DNA of 64,000 bases, taken from positions 930,001 through 994,000 of the forward strand of contig NZ_QMHQ01000001.1 in NCBI RefSeq assembly GCF_003313325.1, given 5' to 3'. A program made the translations under genes and the position numbers. This DNA comes from Pedobacter namyangjuensis (GTDB lineage: Bacteria > Bacteroidota > Bacteroidia > Sphingobacteriales > Sphingobacteriaceae). The notes beneath the pieces are model-generated. The model was not told the DNA's origin, searched no databases, and saw only the letters and a list, made by a program, of their open reading frames with translations. Below are positions 35,260-44,196 of the stretch, in pieces. Each line of letters starts with the position of its first letter. Positions within the stretch are counted from its first letter, which is position 1.

Positions 35260-36117
35260 ATGCGCAAAAAAATAAGCCTTTATGGCGTTGCCTTATTAGG
35301 CATGTTAGTTCTTTTTAATTCTTGTAAAAAAGAATATGAGTCTATAGAGAGTATAGACGAGGCGAAAATTCAAGCTTACATTAAAGCTAATAATTTAACC
35401 ATGACCAAAGATCCTGCTGGTTTTTACTATCAGGTTTTAACACCGGGTTCTGGCGCACCGATGTTAAACAAAGATTCTGTTTTTTATAATTTGGCAATAA
35501 AATCTCTAAGCGGGGTTTCTTATTATACTACTGCCGGGTATTCTAACGAGGGTACTTACTTGGGTTACATCTCTCCAGCTTCTTACAGAACTGCTTTGGA
35601 GAACGTAGCTAGAGGTAGCAAAGTTCGTGTTATTTTACCTTCTTATTTAGCCTATGGTAAAAATGGCACCGGTATGGTTCCTTCTAACGAGGTAATCATG
35701 GCAGAGCTTTCTACTTTTGCACAAACTAGACAGTGGGAATTAGACGATAAATATATAACTGATTTTTTAACCTCAAAAAGTTTAACAGCTACCAAACTTC
35801 CTTCTAGAGTATATAGAATAGTTAGTCAAGTTGGATCTGGAGAGGCGGTAGATATTGGTTCAACAATTACTGTTAAATACACGGGAAGATTGTTAAACGG
35901 AACCGTTTTCGATCAAAGCGTGGGTGAAGCAACGCTAGTTTCTCCAATATCTAGTTTAATTAAAGGTTGGGAAGCAGGACTATTAGGGATGCAAAAAGGC
36001 GCAAAAGTTCGACTTTTTATTCCATCAGACCTAGGGTATGGCCTTGCTGCTCAGACGAGCATTCCGGCAAGTTCAAGTTTAGATTTTGATATCGAGCTGG
36101 TTGATGTAGCCAACTAG
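35260..36117 (+). CDS. FKBP-type lipoprotein with two domains, first degenerate
   Basis: From the ATG at 35260 the protein has 285 residues with lipobox VLFNSC. A first FKBP-like domain (about 45-155) keeps GFYYQVLTPGSG and KVRVILPSYLAYG but lacks the Y-x-G-x-L-x-G-x-x-F-D strand and the V-I-x-G-W motif. The second domain (about 170-285) is canonical: TVKYTGRLLNGTVFDQS, SSLIKGWEAGLLGMQKGAKVRL, IPASSSLDFDIELV. The first domain is probably a binding or dimerisation module. An upstream in-frame ATG (35242) overlaps the previous gene and gives a worse signal peptide. Operon with the preceding FKBP gene. Confidence 0.88.
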   Translation: MRKKISLYGVALLGMLVLFNSCKKEYESIESIDEAKIQAYIKANNLTMTKDPAGFYYQVLTPGSGAPMLNKDSVFYNLAIKSLSGVSYYTTAGYSNEGTYLGYISPASYRTALENVARGSKVRVILPSYLAYGKNGTGMVPSNEVIMAELSTFAQTRQWELDDKYITDFLTSKSLTATKLPSRVYRIVSQVGSGEAVDIGSTITVKYTGRLLNGTVFDQSVGEATLVSPISSLIKGWEAGLLGMQKGAKVRLFIPSDLGYGLAAQTSIPASSSLDFDIELVDVAN

Positions 36118-36126
36118 AAATATAAT

Positions 36127-36157
36127 AAAAGCCTCGATTTTAAATCGGGGCTTTTTT
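36127..36157. terminator. Bidirectional terminator between FKBP and photolyase genes
   Basis: AAAAGCCTCGATTT pairs with AAATCGGGGCTTTT, with A-run and T-run flanks suiting both convergent genes. Its T-tract overlaps the photolyase stop codon. Confidence 0.8.
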
Positions 36158-37484
36158 ACGCTAATGCTTTTTTAAATGCCTTTAAGACCCTATCTCTAGC
36201 AAAAGTGTGTTCTACAATGGGAACGGGTAAAATCGCCAACTTATACTCCGGTGCCCATTTAAAAACATATTCCATTTTAGGGTCGAATTTTTTAAGTTGC
36301 AACTCCGGATTAAAAACTCTGAAATAGGGGGCTGCATCATTTCCAGATCCGCAAGCCCATTGCCAACCGCCAACGTTGCTGGCCATCTCGTAATCTAAAA
36401 GTTTCTCTGCAAAGTAGGTTTCTCCCCAGCGCCAATCTATAAGCAAATGTTTGCATAAAAAACTGGCAACAACCATTCGTACCCTATTGTGCATAAACCC
36501 ACTTTCATTAAGTTGCTTCATTCCGGCATCTACTAAAGGATAGCCTGTTTCGCCATTACACCAAGCCTTAAACTCTTTTTCGTTATTTCGCCATTCTATG
36601 TTGTCGTAGGCCGGTTTAAATGCTTTATTCTGTGTTTGAGGAAAATGCCATAAAATCATCATGTAAAAATCTCGCCAAGCCAACTCAGAAATCCACTTAT
36701 TAGCTTTTTTCTCAATTGCTGTGGCAAGGGCATTTCTTATGCTTACTGTACCAAACCTCAAGTGCAAACCAATACGGCTAGTAGCATCATCGGCCGGGTA
36801 ATCTCTGCGCTTTTCGTAGCTCGCAAGTTTTTCCTCGAAGTTTGCAGAAGGGAACAGTTGCTTTGATTCTTCAAAACCCATGTCTTTTAAAAACGGCGTA
36901 GACGATGGGGAAGTTTCGGCAAATTTTTTAAAGTACTTTTTTGTTGGATATTCCTTTATGTAAAAGTCGTTTAGTTTCTGTTGCCAAATTTTAAAGTAGG
37001 GCGTAAAAACTGTGTAAGGTTTTCCGTCTGATTTTACAACTTCATCTTTCTCAAAAATTACTTGATCTTTAAACGTTTTAAAATCGATGCCATTATTTTT
37101 CAGAACCTTTGCAATCTCACTATCCCTTTTTTTTGCATACGGTTCGTAGTCGTGGTTTGTATAAACGGTTTCAATATCAAATTTTTCTACTAGTTTTTTC
37201 CAAATTTCTTCAGGCACACCATATTCTACGAGTAAATCTGACCCTAATTTATTTAGTTGATTTTTTAAGTTAACGATGGTTTGGTAGATGAACGTAACCC
37301 TAGCATCGGTTTTGGGTAGTTTATCTAATATGTTTTTATCAAAGATGAAAATCGGTAAGACCGTATTGTCGCTTTTTAAAGCATTATATAGCCCCGCATT
37401 ATCTTCCAATCGTAAATCTCTACGAAACCAAAATAAGTTGATTTTAGGCGTTTTAGACGGTTGATTTTCACTTGATTTTTTCAT
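36156..37484 (-). CDS. phrB: Deoxyribodipyrimidine photolyase (class I CPD type)
   Basis: The 442-residue flavoprotein repairs UV-induced cyclobutane pyrimidine dimers using light. An N-terminal antenna domain begins INLFWFRRDLRLEDNAGLY, and the FAD domain holds ELAWRDFYMMILWHFP, WCNGETGYPLVDAGMKQL, MHNRVRMVVASFLCKHLLIDWRWGE-like residues and NVGGWQWACGSGNDAAPYFRVFNP. The last is the class I signature with the tryptophans for electron transfer and DNA contact. Length is slightly short of E. coli PhrB, as usual in Bacteroidota. The gene sits 40 bases downstream of the nuclease gene on the same strand. Confidence 0.92.
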   Translation of the reverse strand: MKKSSENQPSKTPKINLFWFRRDLRLEDNAGLYNALKSDNTVLPIFIFDKNILDKLPKTDARVTFIYQTIVNLKNQLNKLGSDLLVEYGVPEEIWKKLVEKFDIETVYTNHDYEPYAKKRDSEIAKVLKNNGIDFKTFKDQVIFEKDEVVKSDGKPYTVFTPYFKIWQQKLNDFYIKEYPTKKYFKKFAETSPSSTPFLKDMGFEESKQLFPSANFEEKLASYEKRRDYPADDATSRIGLHLRFGTVSIRNALATAIEKKANKWISELAWRDFYMMILWHFPQTQNKAFKPAYDNIEWRNNEKEFKAWCNGETGYPLVDAGMKQLNESGFMHNRVRMVVASFLCKHLLIDWRWGETYFAEKLLDYEMASNVGGWQWACGSGNDAAPYFRVFNPELQLKKFDPKMEYVFKWAPEYKLAILPVPIVEHTFARDRVLKAFKKALA

Positions 37485-37525
37485 GTTGCAAACTTATCAA
37501 TTTGATGAGCTTTTAAAACAAAAAA

Positions 37526-38023
37526 TCAACGTTTAGGTTTGCGCCACAGCCAAGGTTCAACTGCATTGGGGTCTTTCCAAAGTCCGATGCTGTTTTTTCT
37601 TGCAGTTAATTCTAAATCTGCGTACTCGGTATTTTTAGAGTATTTTTTAAAATGCCAAGCCATGCCAGCTTTAATCATTTCTTTGTTAACGTTTTGCTTT
37701 TTCTTATTTATAATCACCGCAATCAATCGCTGATAACGATCATATTTTTCACCTTCTACAGTAACCATTTGCCCAAAACAAAGGTTGGATAGTGTAATTT
37801 TGGCTTCGTTATTAAAAGGCTGAGCGCTTCTTTTTTCTGGACAATCTATATGCGCAAGACGGATTTTTACTCTTGTGTTTTTATACAAAACTTCCATTGT
37901 ATCACCATCGCTAACACCGGTAACTTTGGCTACAAAAGTTTGATTTTTTAGGTTAAGCTTATTTTGTGCGTAACTGTGGCAAGAGACAATTAAAAAAAGG
38001 AAAAGGATACGATAGTTTCTCAA
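37526..38023 (-). CDS. Secreted thermonuclease-family protein (SNase-like)
   Basis: The 165-residue protein has a signal peptide ending CHSYAQN and the staphylococcal-nuclease core. VSDGDTMEVLYKNTRVKIRLAHID...PEK supplies the Ca-binding aspartates, the catalytic arginine and glutamate; DRYQRLIAVI supplies the second arginine; and the GMAWHFKKYSKNTEY and WKDPNAVEPWLWRK segments complete the OB fold. It would degrade DNA or RNA outside the cytoplasm. The start codon is TTG (38021-38023): an in-frame TAA lies four codons upstream and no ATG precedes the signal peptide. Confidence 0.85.
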   Translation of the reverse strand: MRNYRILFLFLIVSCHSYAQNKLNLKNQTFVAKVTGVSDGDTMEVLYKNTRVKIRLAHIDCPEKRSAQPFNNEAKITLSNLCFGQMVTVEGEKYDRYQRLIAVIINKKKQNVNKEMIKAGMAWHFKKYSKNTEYADLELTARKNSIGLWKDPNAVEPWLWRKPKR

Positions 38024-38089
38024 AATGGAGTTTTAGAAAGTTGAAATCTTCGGCTAATTTAATAATCAAATACTACAGAATAAGCAATG

Positions 38090-38419
38090 TTAATAATCTA
38101 TGAAAATTAATGCCTCTGAAGCATATTTTTTAACAGACTGTATGCCACCTTCTCTTGCAAAAATTGAAGAATATATACCACTCGTACCTATAGTTTTGCC
38201 ATTGCCGTTTTTTATATCGAAATAAAAAAGTTTGTTTGCAATCTTTCTTTCTAAAAAGCCTTCCACTTGTACGTTCAATTTAACTAAACTAATATCTTTT
38301 TGGCAAGACTCTATAGTTCCATAGCCTTTGCCTAACAAAATTGTTTGCCCGTTTTTGGCTTTAAGTTTATATTGATATTTCTCTCGGTCGGATAGGCTGA
38401 TAATAAATTTTCCAGTCAT
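38090..38419 (-). CDS. DUF1508 (YegP-like) protein
   Basis: From the ATG at 38417-38419 the protein has 109 residues with two DUF1508 repeats: GKFIISLSDREKYQYKLKAKNGQTIL (residues 2-50) and KLFYFDIKNGNGKTIGTSGIYSSIFAREGGIQSVKKYA (60-105). Each forms a small alpha/beta unit. The family is widespread; the biochemical role is not established. The open frame reaches an ATG 7 codons further upstream, less likely. It stands alone 66 bases upstream of the nuclease gene on the same strand. Confidence 0.82.
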   Translation of the reverse strand: MTGKFIISLSDREKYQYKLKAKNGQTILLGKGYGTIESCQKDISLVKLNVQVEGFLERKIANKLFYFDIKNGNGKTIGTSGIYSSIFAREGGIQSVKKYASEALIFIDY

Positions 38420-38594
38420 TTTTTTGGTAAGTAGATTCACTTCTTACGCGTTTAAAAATCAAGTACCAGTCCGCAGAGCGAACTGGTTTATCTTGATCTT
38501 AACAGAGCGTTATTGTTAATCTTGGTTTTTTGGCGGGATAAAATCAAAAGTAAATAGTAGTTGCATTATTTATTTACGGGAAACCGTAAAGCAT

Positions 38595-38633
38595 AAAAAA
38601 ATCCCGCATTTAAATCTTAAAATGCGGGATTTT
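38595..38633 (-). terminator. Terminator of the TIGR01777 gene
   Basis: AAAATCCCGCATTT (38598-38611) pairs with AAATGCGGGATTTT (38620-38633). The A-run from 38595 gives a U-tract on the minus strand, 18 bases after the stop. Confidence 0.8.
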
Positions 38634-38650
38634 GAGTTAGTATCCAGTGT

Positions 38651-39556
38651 TTATTTGTAAATTTCTTTTAGCGCATCATCTAAATTCACAAATGAAAATT
38701 GATAACCTGTATTAAGTATTTTCTGCGATGAGGTATTGTTGCTCATTAGTGGTAATATGCTCATCTCGCCTAAAAGTGCTTTTAGTGCAAATTGAGGAAC
38801 ATTGAAAGGCCAAACTGGTCGGTTAAGATAATGTGCTATACGTTTAGTTAGTAATTTATTGGTTACTGGAACTGGGGCGCAAGCATTATAGGCACCAGAA
38901 AGTTCAGTGTCGTTTACCGCTTTGCTAAAAATGCCAATTATATCCTGTAAATGTATCCAAGGCATCCATTGTTTTCCCGAACCTAAAGGTGCGCCAGCAA
39001 ATAATTTTATAGGTTTGTCCATCGCAGCTAAGGCACCGCCTTCTTTGCTTAAAATTAAACCAATCCTAATTTTTACTACCCTAATCCCTAATTTGGCTCC
39101 TTCTTCGGCTGCTTTTTCCCATTTTATACAGCATTCGGCCAAAAAATCGTTTCCTGGTAAGCTGTTTTCCGTTAAAATTTCTTCGTTTCTATCGCCATAA
39201 AAACCTACAGCAGATGCCGATATAAATGATTTTACAGGTGCGTTAGTTTCTTTTACGGCTTTGTAAAGTAAATCGGCAGACCTAACTCTACTGTCAATTA
39301 ATTGCTTTTTACGTTCAACGGTCCATTTTTTATCCGCAATGCCTTCTCCTGCCAAATGGATAATCGTATCTATTCCTTCAAATGCTTTTTTGTCTATTTT
39401 TTCTTTGTAAACGTCCCATAAAAAAACGCGTACATCTTTAATTTCGGTTTGCTTACGCGATAAGACAGCAATGTTATGCCCTTGCTTTTGTAATGCCGGT
39501 ACAAGTGTTCTACCTACTAAACCAGTTGCTCCGGTAATTAGAATGTTTTTGCCCAT
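38651..39556 (-). CDS. TIGR01777 family NAD(P)-dependent oxidoreductase (SDR39U1-like)
   Basis: The 301-residue extended short-chain dehydrogenase begins with the Rossmann loop ILITGATGLVGRTLVPAL. It continues with DTIIHLAGEGIADKKWT (residues ~65-82), SASAVGFYGD with the active-site serine/tyrosine region, and a C-terminal DUF1731 part (RPVWPFNVPQFALKALLGEMSILPLMSN). Exact substrate is unknown for the family. It is divergent from the DASH cryptochrome gene and lies between two photolyase-family genes, a neighbourhood that hints at light or oxidative-stress response. Confidence 0.9.
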   Translation of the reverse strand: MGKNILITGATGLVGRTLVPALQKQGHNIAVLSRKQTEIKDVRVFLWDVYKEKIDKKAFEGIDTIIHLAGEGIADKKWTVERKKQLIDSRVRSADLLYKAVKETNAPVKSFISASAVGFYGDRNEEILTENSLPGNDFLAECCIKWEKAAEEGAKLGIRVVKIRIGLILSKEGGALAAMDKPIKLFAGAPLGSGKQWMPWIHLQDIIGIFSKAVNDTELSGAYNACAPVPVTNKLLTKRIAHYLNRPVWPFNVPQFALKALLGEMSILPLMSNNTSSQKILNTGYQFSFVNLDDALKEIYK

Positions 39557-39869
39557 GTAGAATAAACCTTTTGCTACTTGATTTAGTTTTTTCTATTTAT
39601 AGATGATAAAAGTAAATACCATTTTTTGCAATCAGCGCATAAATAGTTGTAAAAACCCGCGTAAAATAAACTGGATAGGAGCGAGCACAAAGTAAAGCGG
39701 ATAGCCAGACGAACGCTTAATTTTAACAAAGGCTTTGCTTTTCAAATTAGTTATTAGAAATTATGTTTTGCCTGGTTTTATGTTATCGCTTTGTAAAAAA
39801 TAGTTTGCTGAATGGTTATTGTGCGCTATTTTGTGCAAATTGCGATTTAATATAAATGGCTTCCGGGAT
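39557..39869. other. Divergent intergenic region
   Basis: About 310 bases separate the TIGR01777 gene and the DASH cryptochrome gene, which are transcribed away from each other. It should hold both promoters. I see T-rich stretches and partial -7-like words (e.g. TATGTTTTG near 39763) but no site with correct spacing, and no RNA gene. Confidence 0.35.
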
Positions 39870-41156
39870 ATGGGCAAAAAAATATTGGTTTGGTTTAGAA
39901 ATGACCTTCGCTTGCACGATAATGAAATGCTTGTTGAGGCAATTGCCAAATCTGATGAAATTTTGCCGGTTTTTTTCTTTGACCCTCGCCAGTTTGAAAT
40001 TACCCGTTACCAGACGATAAAAACTGGAGCTATTAGAGCTCGTTTTCTATTAGAAAGTGTTGCCGATTTACGTTCGTCTTTTAAAAAGTTTGGTGGCGAT
40101 ATTTTAATACAGTTGGGTAAGCCTGAAGATTTGTTGCCTACATTGGTTTCGACCTACGAAATCACAGAAGTTTACCACCATAGGGAAGTTGCGAGCGAAG
40201 AGACGGCCGTTTCTACACAAGTGGAAGACTTATTGTGGAAATTGCGAGTTAACTTAAGGCATTTTATTGGGCATACGCTTTACAATAAAGAAGATTTGCC
40301 TTTTCCAATTAAGGACATCCCTGATGTTTTTGCGCAGTTTAAAAAGAAAACTGAGCGAGATGCGATTGTGAAACCTTGCTTCGTTACGCCAACTTATATC
40401 AACTTTGTTGAGGTAGAGCATTGGGGCGATTTGCCAAGTTTAACTGATTTGGTTGTTAACGAGGATGTAAAAAATTTAGCAACATCGGAAGAGTTTGTTG
40501 GAGGTGAAACTGTAGCGCTTAAACGTTTAGACGAGTTTTTGAATGCCGGCGAAACGATTGCTTTGTCAAATACATCGCTTAAAAAAACAGAAGTAATTTC
40601 TAAATTGTCTCCTTGGCTTGCGCTTGGTTGTTTATCACCCAGAGAAGTGTACTGGAAGATGAAGGAAGCAGAGGCTAATTATGGTTTAAAGCCTTATTTT
40701 AACCAGATTGTGGTGGGTTTGTTGTGGAGAGATTATTATCGTTTTATGTTTAAAAAACACGGTAATACATTTTTTAAGCCAGCAGGGTTTAAAAACGACG
40801 CGAAGATAAATACACACCAGGATAACGAATTAATGAAGGCTTGGAAAGCTGGAAATACCGGACAACCATTAGTTGATGCCGTAATGCATGAATTAAATAC
40901 TACCGGGTACATAAATAACACTTCGAGATTGCTCGTTGCTACCTATTTAATTTATCAGCTTAAGTTAAGCTGGGTAGTTGGTGCGGCGTATTTAGAAGAA
41001 AAACTTATTGATTATGCGCCTGCCAGTAATTGGGGTAATTGGGCAACTGTAGCTGGTGTTGGTAACGATTTACGATTAACCGGCAGTTTCGATTTCGAAA
41101 AACAGCTTAAAAATTTCGACCCGAAAGGCGTGTATGCGCAAGCTTTGGGTGCTTAA
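39870..41156 (+). CDS. DASH-family cryptochrome/photolyase
   Basis: The 428-residue flavoprotein begins MGKKILVWFRNDLRLHDNEML and carries the Cry-DASH hallmarks: PVFFFDPRQFEITRYQTIKTGAIRARFLLESVADLRSS-type segment (residues ~35-75), GLLWRDYYRFMFKKHG, and NWGNWATVAGVGNDLR in the FAD domain. Cry-DASH proteins repair dimers in single-stranded DNA and may signal blue light. The frame extends upstream to a TTG at 39819, but the ATG at 39870 fits the family start. Single gene; the class I photolyase is 2.4 kb away on the other strand. Confidence 0.9.
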   Translation: MGKKILVWFRNDLRLHDNEMLVEAIAKSDEILPVFFFDPRQFEITRYQTIKTGAIRARFLLESVADLRSSFKKFGGDILIQLGKPEDLLPTLVSTYEITEVYHHREVASEETAVSTQVEDLLWKLRVNLRHFIGHTLYNKEDLPFPIKDIPDVFAQFKKKTERDAIVKPCFVTPTYINFVEVEHWGDLPSLTDLVVNEDVKNLATSEEFVGGETVALKRLDEFLNAGETIALSNTSLKKTEVISKLSPWLALGCLSPREVYWKMKEAEANYGLKPYFNQIVVGLLWRDYYRFMFKKHGNTFFKPAGFKNDAKINTHQDNELMKAWKAGNTGQPLVDAVMHELNTTGYINNTSRLLVATYLIYQLKLSWVVGAAYLEEKLIDYAPASNWGNWATVAGVGNDLRLTGSFDFEKQLKNFDPKGVYAQALGA

Positions 41157-41240
41157 TTTTTTCTTAAGCAGCCAATAAAATAAGTGCTAAAAATACGCTT
41201 TCAAGAAAATCTAATTTTATTTCAACTAATTGCAGTTTTA

Positions 41241-41272
41241 TTGCCACTTTTTGAGGTAAAATCCTAATTTTG
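41241..41272 (+). promoter_or_regulatory. Promoter of sucAB
   Basis: TAATTTTG (41265-41272) is a full match to the -7 element, with a TTG at 41241-41243 (21-base spacing). The sucA ATG is 25 bases downstream. Confidence 0.6.
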
Positions 41273-41297
41273 CAATACTTATCGAAACAAATACACA

Positions 41298-44102
41298 ATG
41301 GATAACTTATCTTATCTCAACGGCGCAAATGCCGAATATATAGAGTCTTTATACCAAAGCTACACCGCAGATCCTAATTCAGTTGAATTTGGTTGGCAGA
41401 AATTTTTTGAAGGTTTTGATTTTGGAAGAGGTGCAGATGCTACCAATGTTGGTGGAGGCGAAGCTCCAGAGCATGTTTTAAAAGAAATTAATGTTTTAAA
41501 TTTAATTAATGGCTACCGCCAGCGTGGACATTTATTTACTAAAACTAATCCGGTTAGAGAAAGACGTAAACACCTGCCAACGTTAGAAATTGAGAATTTT
41601 GGTTTAGCTGCTGCAGATTTAGAAACTGTATTTAACTCTAGTGTAGAGTTAGGCATTGGTCCGGCAAAGCTGAAAGATATTGTTGCGTTTTTAGAGCAGA
41701 CTTATTGTGGTTCTATTGGTGTAGAGTATAAATATCTACGTACGCCAGAATTGCTTAAATGGTTAGAGAGCAAAATGGAAGGCGAGCGCAACACGCCAAA
41801 GCTATCTAACGAAGAAAAGATGAGGGTAGTTAAAAAGTTAAACGAAGCAGTTGTTTTCGAAAACTTTTTAGGTACGAAATTTTTAGGTCAGAAGCGTTTC
41901 TCTTTAGAAGGTGCTGAAGCTTTAATTCCGGCTTTAGATGCTGTTATAGAAAAAGGTGCTGATTTAGGTATTGAAGAATTTGTATTGGGTATGGCGCACC
42001 GCGGTCGTTTGAACGTGTTGGCTAACATCATGCAAAAAGCATATAAAGATATTTTTACAGAGTTTGAAGGGAGAAGTTACAACGAAGAAACTCCTTTTAG
42101 TGGCGACGTAAAATATCACTTAGGTTACTCTACAGACGTAACTACCAATAAAGGTAAAAGTGTGCACTTGAGCTTATGTCCAAATCCGTCTCACTTAGAA
42201 ACTGTAGATGGGATTGTAGAAGGAATGAGCCGTTCGAAAATCGATTTTAAGTATGCTGGCGATGATGGTCGTTTAGCGCCAATTTTGATTCACGGTGATG
42301 CTTCTGTTGCTGGACAAGGTATTGTTTACGAAGTAATACAAATGGCTGGTTTAGATGGTTACAAAACCGGTGGTACAATCCACTTGGTAATTAACAATCA
42401 AATTGGCTTTACTACAAATTATAAAGATGCACGTTCTAGTACTTACTGTACAGATATTGCTAAAGTTACCTTGTCGCCGGTTTTTCACGTAAATGGCGAT
42501 GATGCAGAAGCGCTAGTTTATGCAATTAACTTAGCAATGGAATATCGTCAGAAATACAGAAATGATGTGTTTATTGATATTCTTTGCTACCGTAGATTTG
42601 GCCATAACGAATCTGACGAGCCTAAATTTACGCAACCTTTATTATACAAAGCGATTGAAAAACATGATAATCCTTTAAAGATTTATGTTGCACAATTAGT
42701 TAAAGAAGGTAAGCTTGATGCTAATGGTGCCAAGGAAATGGAGAAAGAGTTTAAAGCTCATTTACAAACTTCATTAAACGAAGCTAAAGAATATAATGCG
42801 GCATTAGCCGATGTTAAATTTGGCGGTGCTTGGGCAGATATGCGTTTGGCAACAGCAAAGGATTTTGAAACGTCGCCGGAAACGGGCGTTAAGAAAACTA
42901 CTTTGTTAGAGGTAGCAAAACGAATCACCACTTTACCAAAGGAGAAAAAGTTCTTCAAAAAAATTGAAAAATTATTCGAAGAGCGTTTAAAAATGGCTTC
43001 GGAAACACATGTTTTTGATTGGGCTATGGGCGAGCAGCTGGCTTATGGAACTATACTAGCCGAAGGCAAGAGAGTTCGTTTAAGTGGTCAGGATGTAAAA
43101 CGTGGTACTTTTTCTCATCGCCATGCGGTGTTAACTTTAGAAGATTCTGAAGAAGAATATACACCACTTTTGAACATTTCTGAACAGCAGGCACAATTTG
43201 ATATTTACAACTCGCACTTGTCTGAGTACGGCGTTTTAGGTTTCGAATATGGTTATGCTATGGCTAACCCTAATGCCTTAACTATTTGGGAAGCTCAATT
43301 TGGAGATTTCTTTAACGGCGCTCAAATTGTAATCGATCAATACATTGCAAGTGCAGAAACCAAATGGCAACGAGCTAACGGTTTAGTTATGTTATTGCCA
43401 CACGGTTACGAAGGTCAAGGTCCTGAACATTCTTCTGGACGTATAGAGCGTTTCCTAGAACTTTGTGCAGAATACAATATGCAGATTACTAACTGTACAA
43501 CGCCTGCTAATTTCTTCCACTCGTTACGTCGTCAGTTTAAACGCGATTTCCGTAAGCCTTTGGTGAATTTTAGCCCTAAAAGTTTATTACGTCATCCACT
43601 TTGTGTAAGCCCATTAGCAGATTTTACTGCTGGCGGATTTAAAGAAGTAATTGATGATGCGAACGTAAAAGCTGCGGATGTTAAGAGAGTGGCTTTTTGC
43701 TCTGGTAAAATTTACTACGATTTATTAGAAGCGCAGAAAAAGAATGCAAGTAAAGACGTGGCTGTAGTGCGAGTTGAGCAGTTATACCCAACACCTGTTG
43801 ACCAAATGGAAGCTATTGTTGCAAAATATAAAAATGCTGAAGACGTTATTTGGGTGCAAGAAGAGCCAGAAAACCAAGGTGCTTGGCCATATTTGTTACG
43901 TAGACTTAGAAAAACATCATTAAATAAAATTGATGTAATTTCGAGAAAAGAAAGCAGTAGTCCGGCAACTGGTTACATGAAACAACATACTAACCAACAA
44001 GCTTACATTGTAGCTAAAACTTTTGAGATTTCTGTTGCAGAGGTAGCAAAAAAGCCAATTAAAGAAACTGCTAAAAATGCAGTGAAAGATATAGTAGATT
44101 AA
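41298..44102 (+). CDS. sucA: 2-oxoglutarate dehydrogenase E1 component
   Basis: The 934-residue thiamine-diphosphate enzyme decarboxylates 2-oxoglutarate in the TCA cycle and passes the succinyl group to E2. It has the N-terminal E2-contact peptide (NAEYIESLYQSYTADPNSV), then FVLGMAHRGRLNVLAN near residue 230, the cofactor segment HGDASVAGQGIVYE near 333, RRFGHNESDEP near 433, and EGQGPEHSSGRIERFL near 704. Length is typical. sucB follows after 94 bases; the E3 subunit is not in the window. Confidence 0.96.
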   Translation: MDNLSYLNGANAEYIESLYQSYTADPNSVEFGWQKFFEGFDFGRGADATNVGGGEAPEHVLKEINVLNLINGYRQRGHLFTKTNPVRERRKHLPTLEIENFGLAAADLETVFNSSVELGIGPAKLKDIVAFLEQTYCGSIGVEYKYLRTPELLKWLESKMEGERNTPKLSNEEKMRVVKKLNEAVVFENFLGTKFLGQKRFSLEGAEALIPALDAVIEKGADLGIEEFVLGMAHRGRLNVLANIMQKAYKDIFTEFEGRSYNEETPFSGDVKYHLGYSTDVTTNKGKSVHLSLCPNPSHLETVDGIVEGMSRSKIDFKYAGDDGRLAPILIHGDASVAGQGIVYEVIQMAGLDGYKTGGTIHLVINNQIGFTTNYKDARSSTYCTDIAKVTLSPVFHVNGDDAEALVYAINLAMEYRQKYRNDVFIDILCYRRFGHNESDEPKFTQPLLYKAIEKHDNPLKIYVAQLVKEGKLDANGAKEMEKEFKAHLQTSLNEAKEYNAALADVKFGGAWADMRLATAKDFETSPETGVKKTTLLEVAKRITTLPKEKKFFKKIEKLFEERLKMASETHVFDWAMGEQLAYGTILAEGKRVRLSGQDVKRGTFSHRHAVLTLEDSEEEYTPLLNISEQQAQFDIYNSHLSEYGVLGFEYGYAMANPNALTIWEAQFGDFFNGAQIVIDQYIASAETKWQRANGLVMLLPHGYEGQGPEHSSGRIERFLELCAEYNMQITNCTTPANFFHSLRRQFKRDFRKPLVNFSPKSLLRHPLCVSPLADFTAGGFKEVIDDANVKAADVKRVAFCSGKIYYDLLEAQKKNASKDVAVVRVEQLYPTPVDQMEAIVAKYKNAEDVIWVQEEPENQGAWPYLLRRLRKTSLNKIDVISRKESSSPATGYMKQHTNQQAYIVAKTFEISVAEVAKKPIKETAKNAVKDIVD

Positions 44103-44196
44103 AAATAGAGGTTTAAGGTTTAGGGGGAAGGGCTTAGGGCTTTAGCCGAAGCGTTTCAACCTTATAACATTTCAACTTAACAACATACATAAAAAT

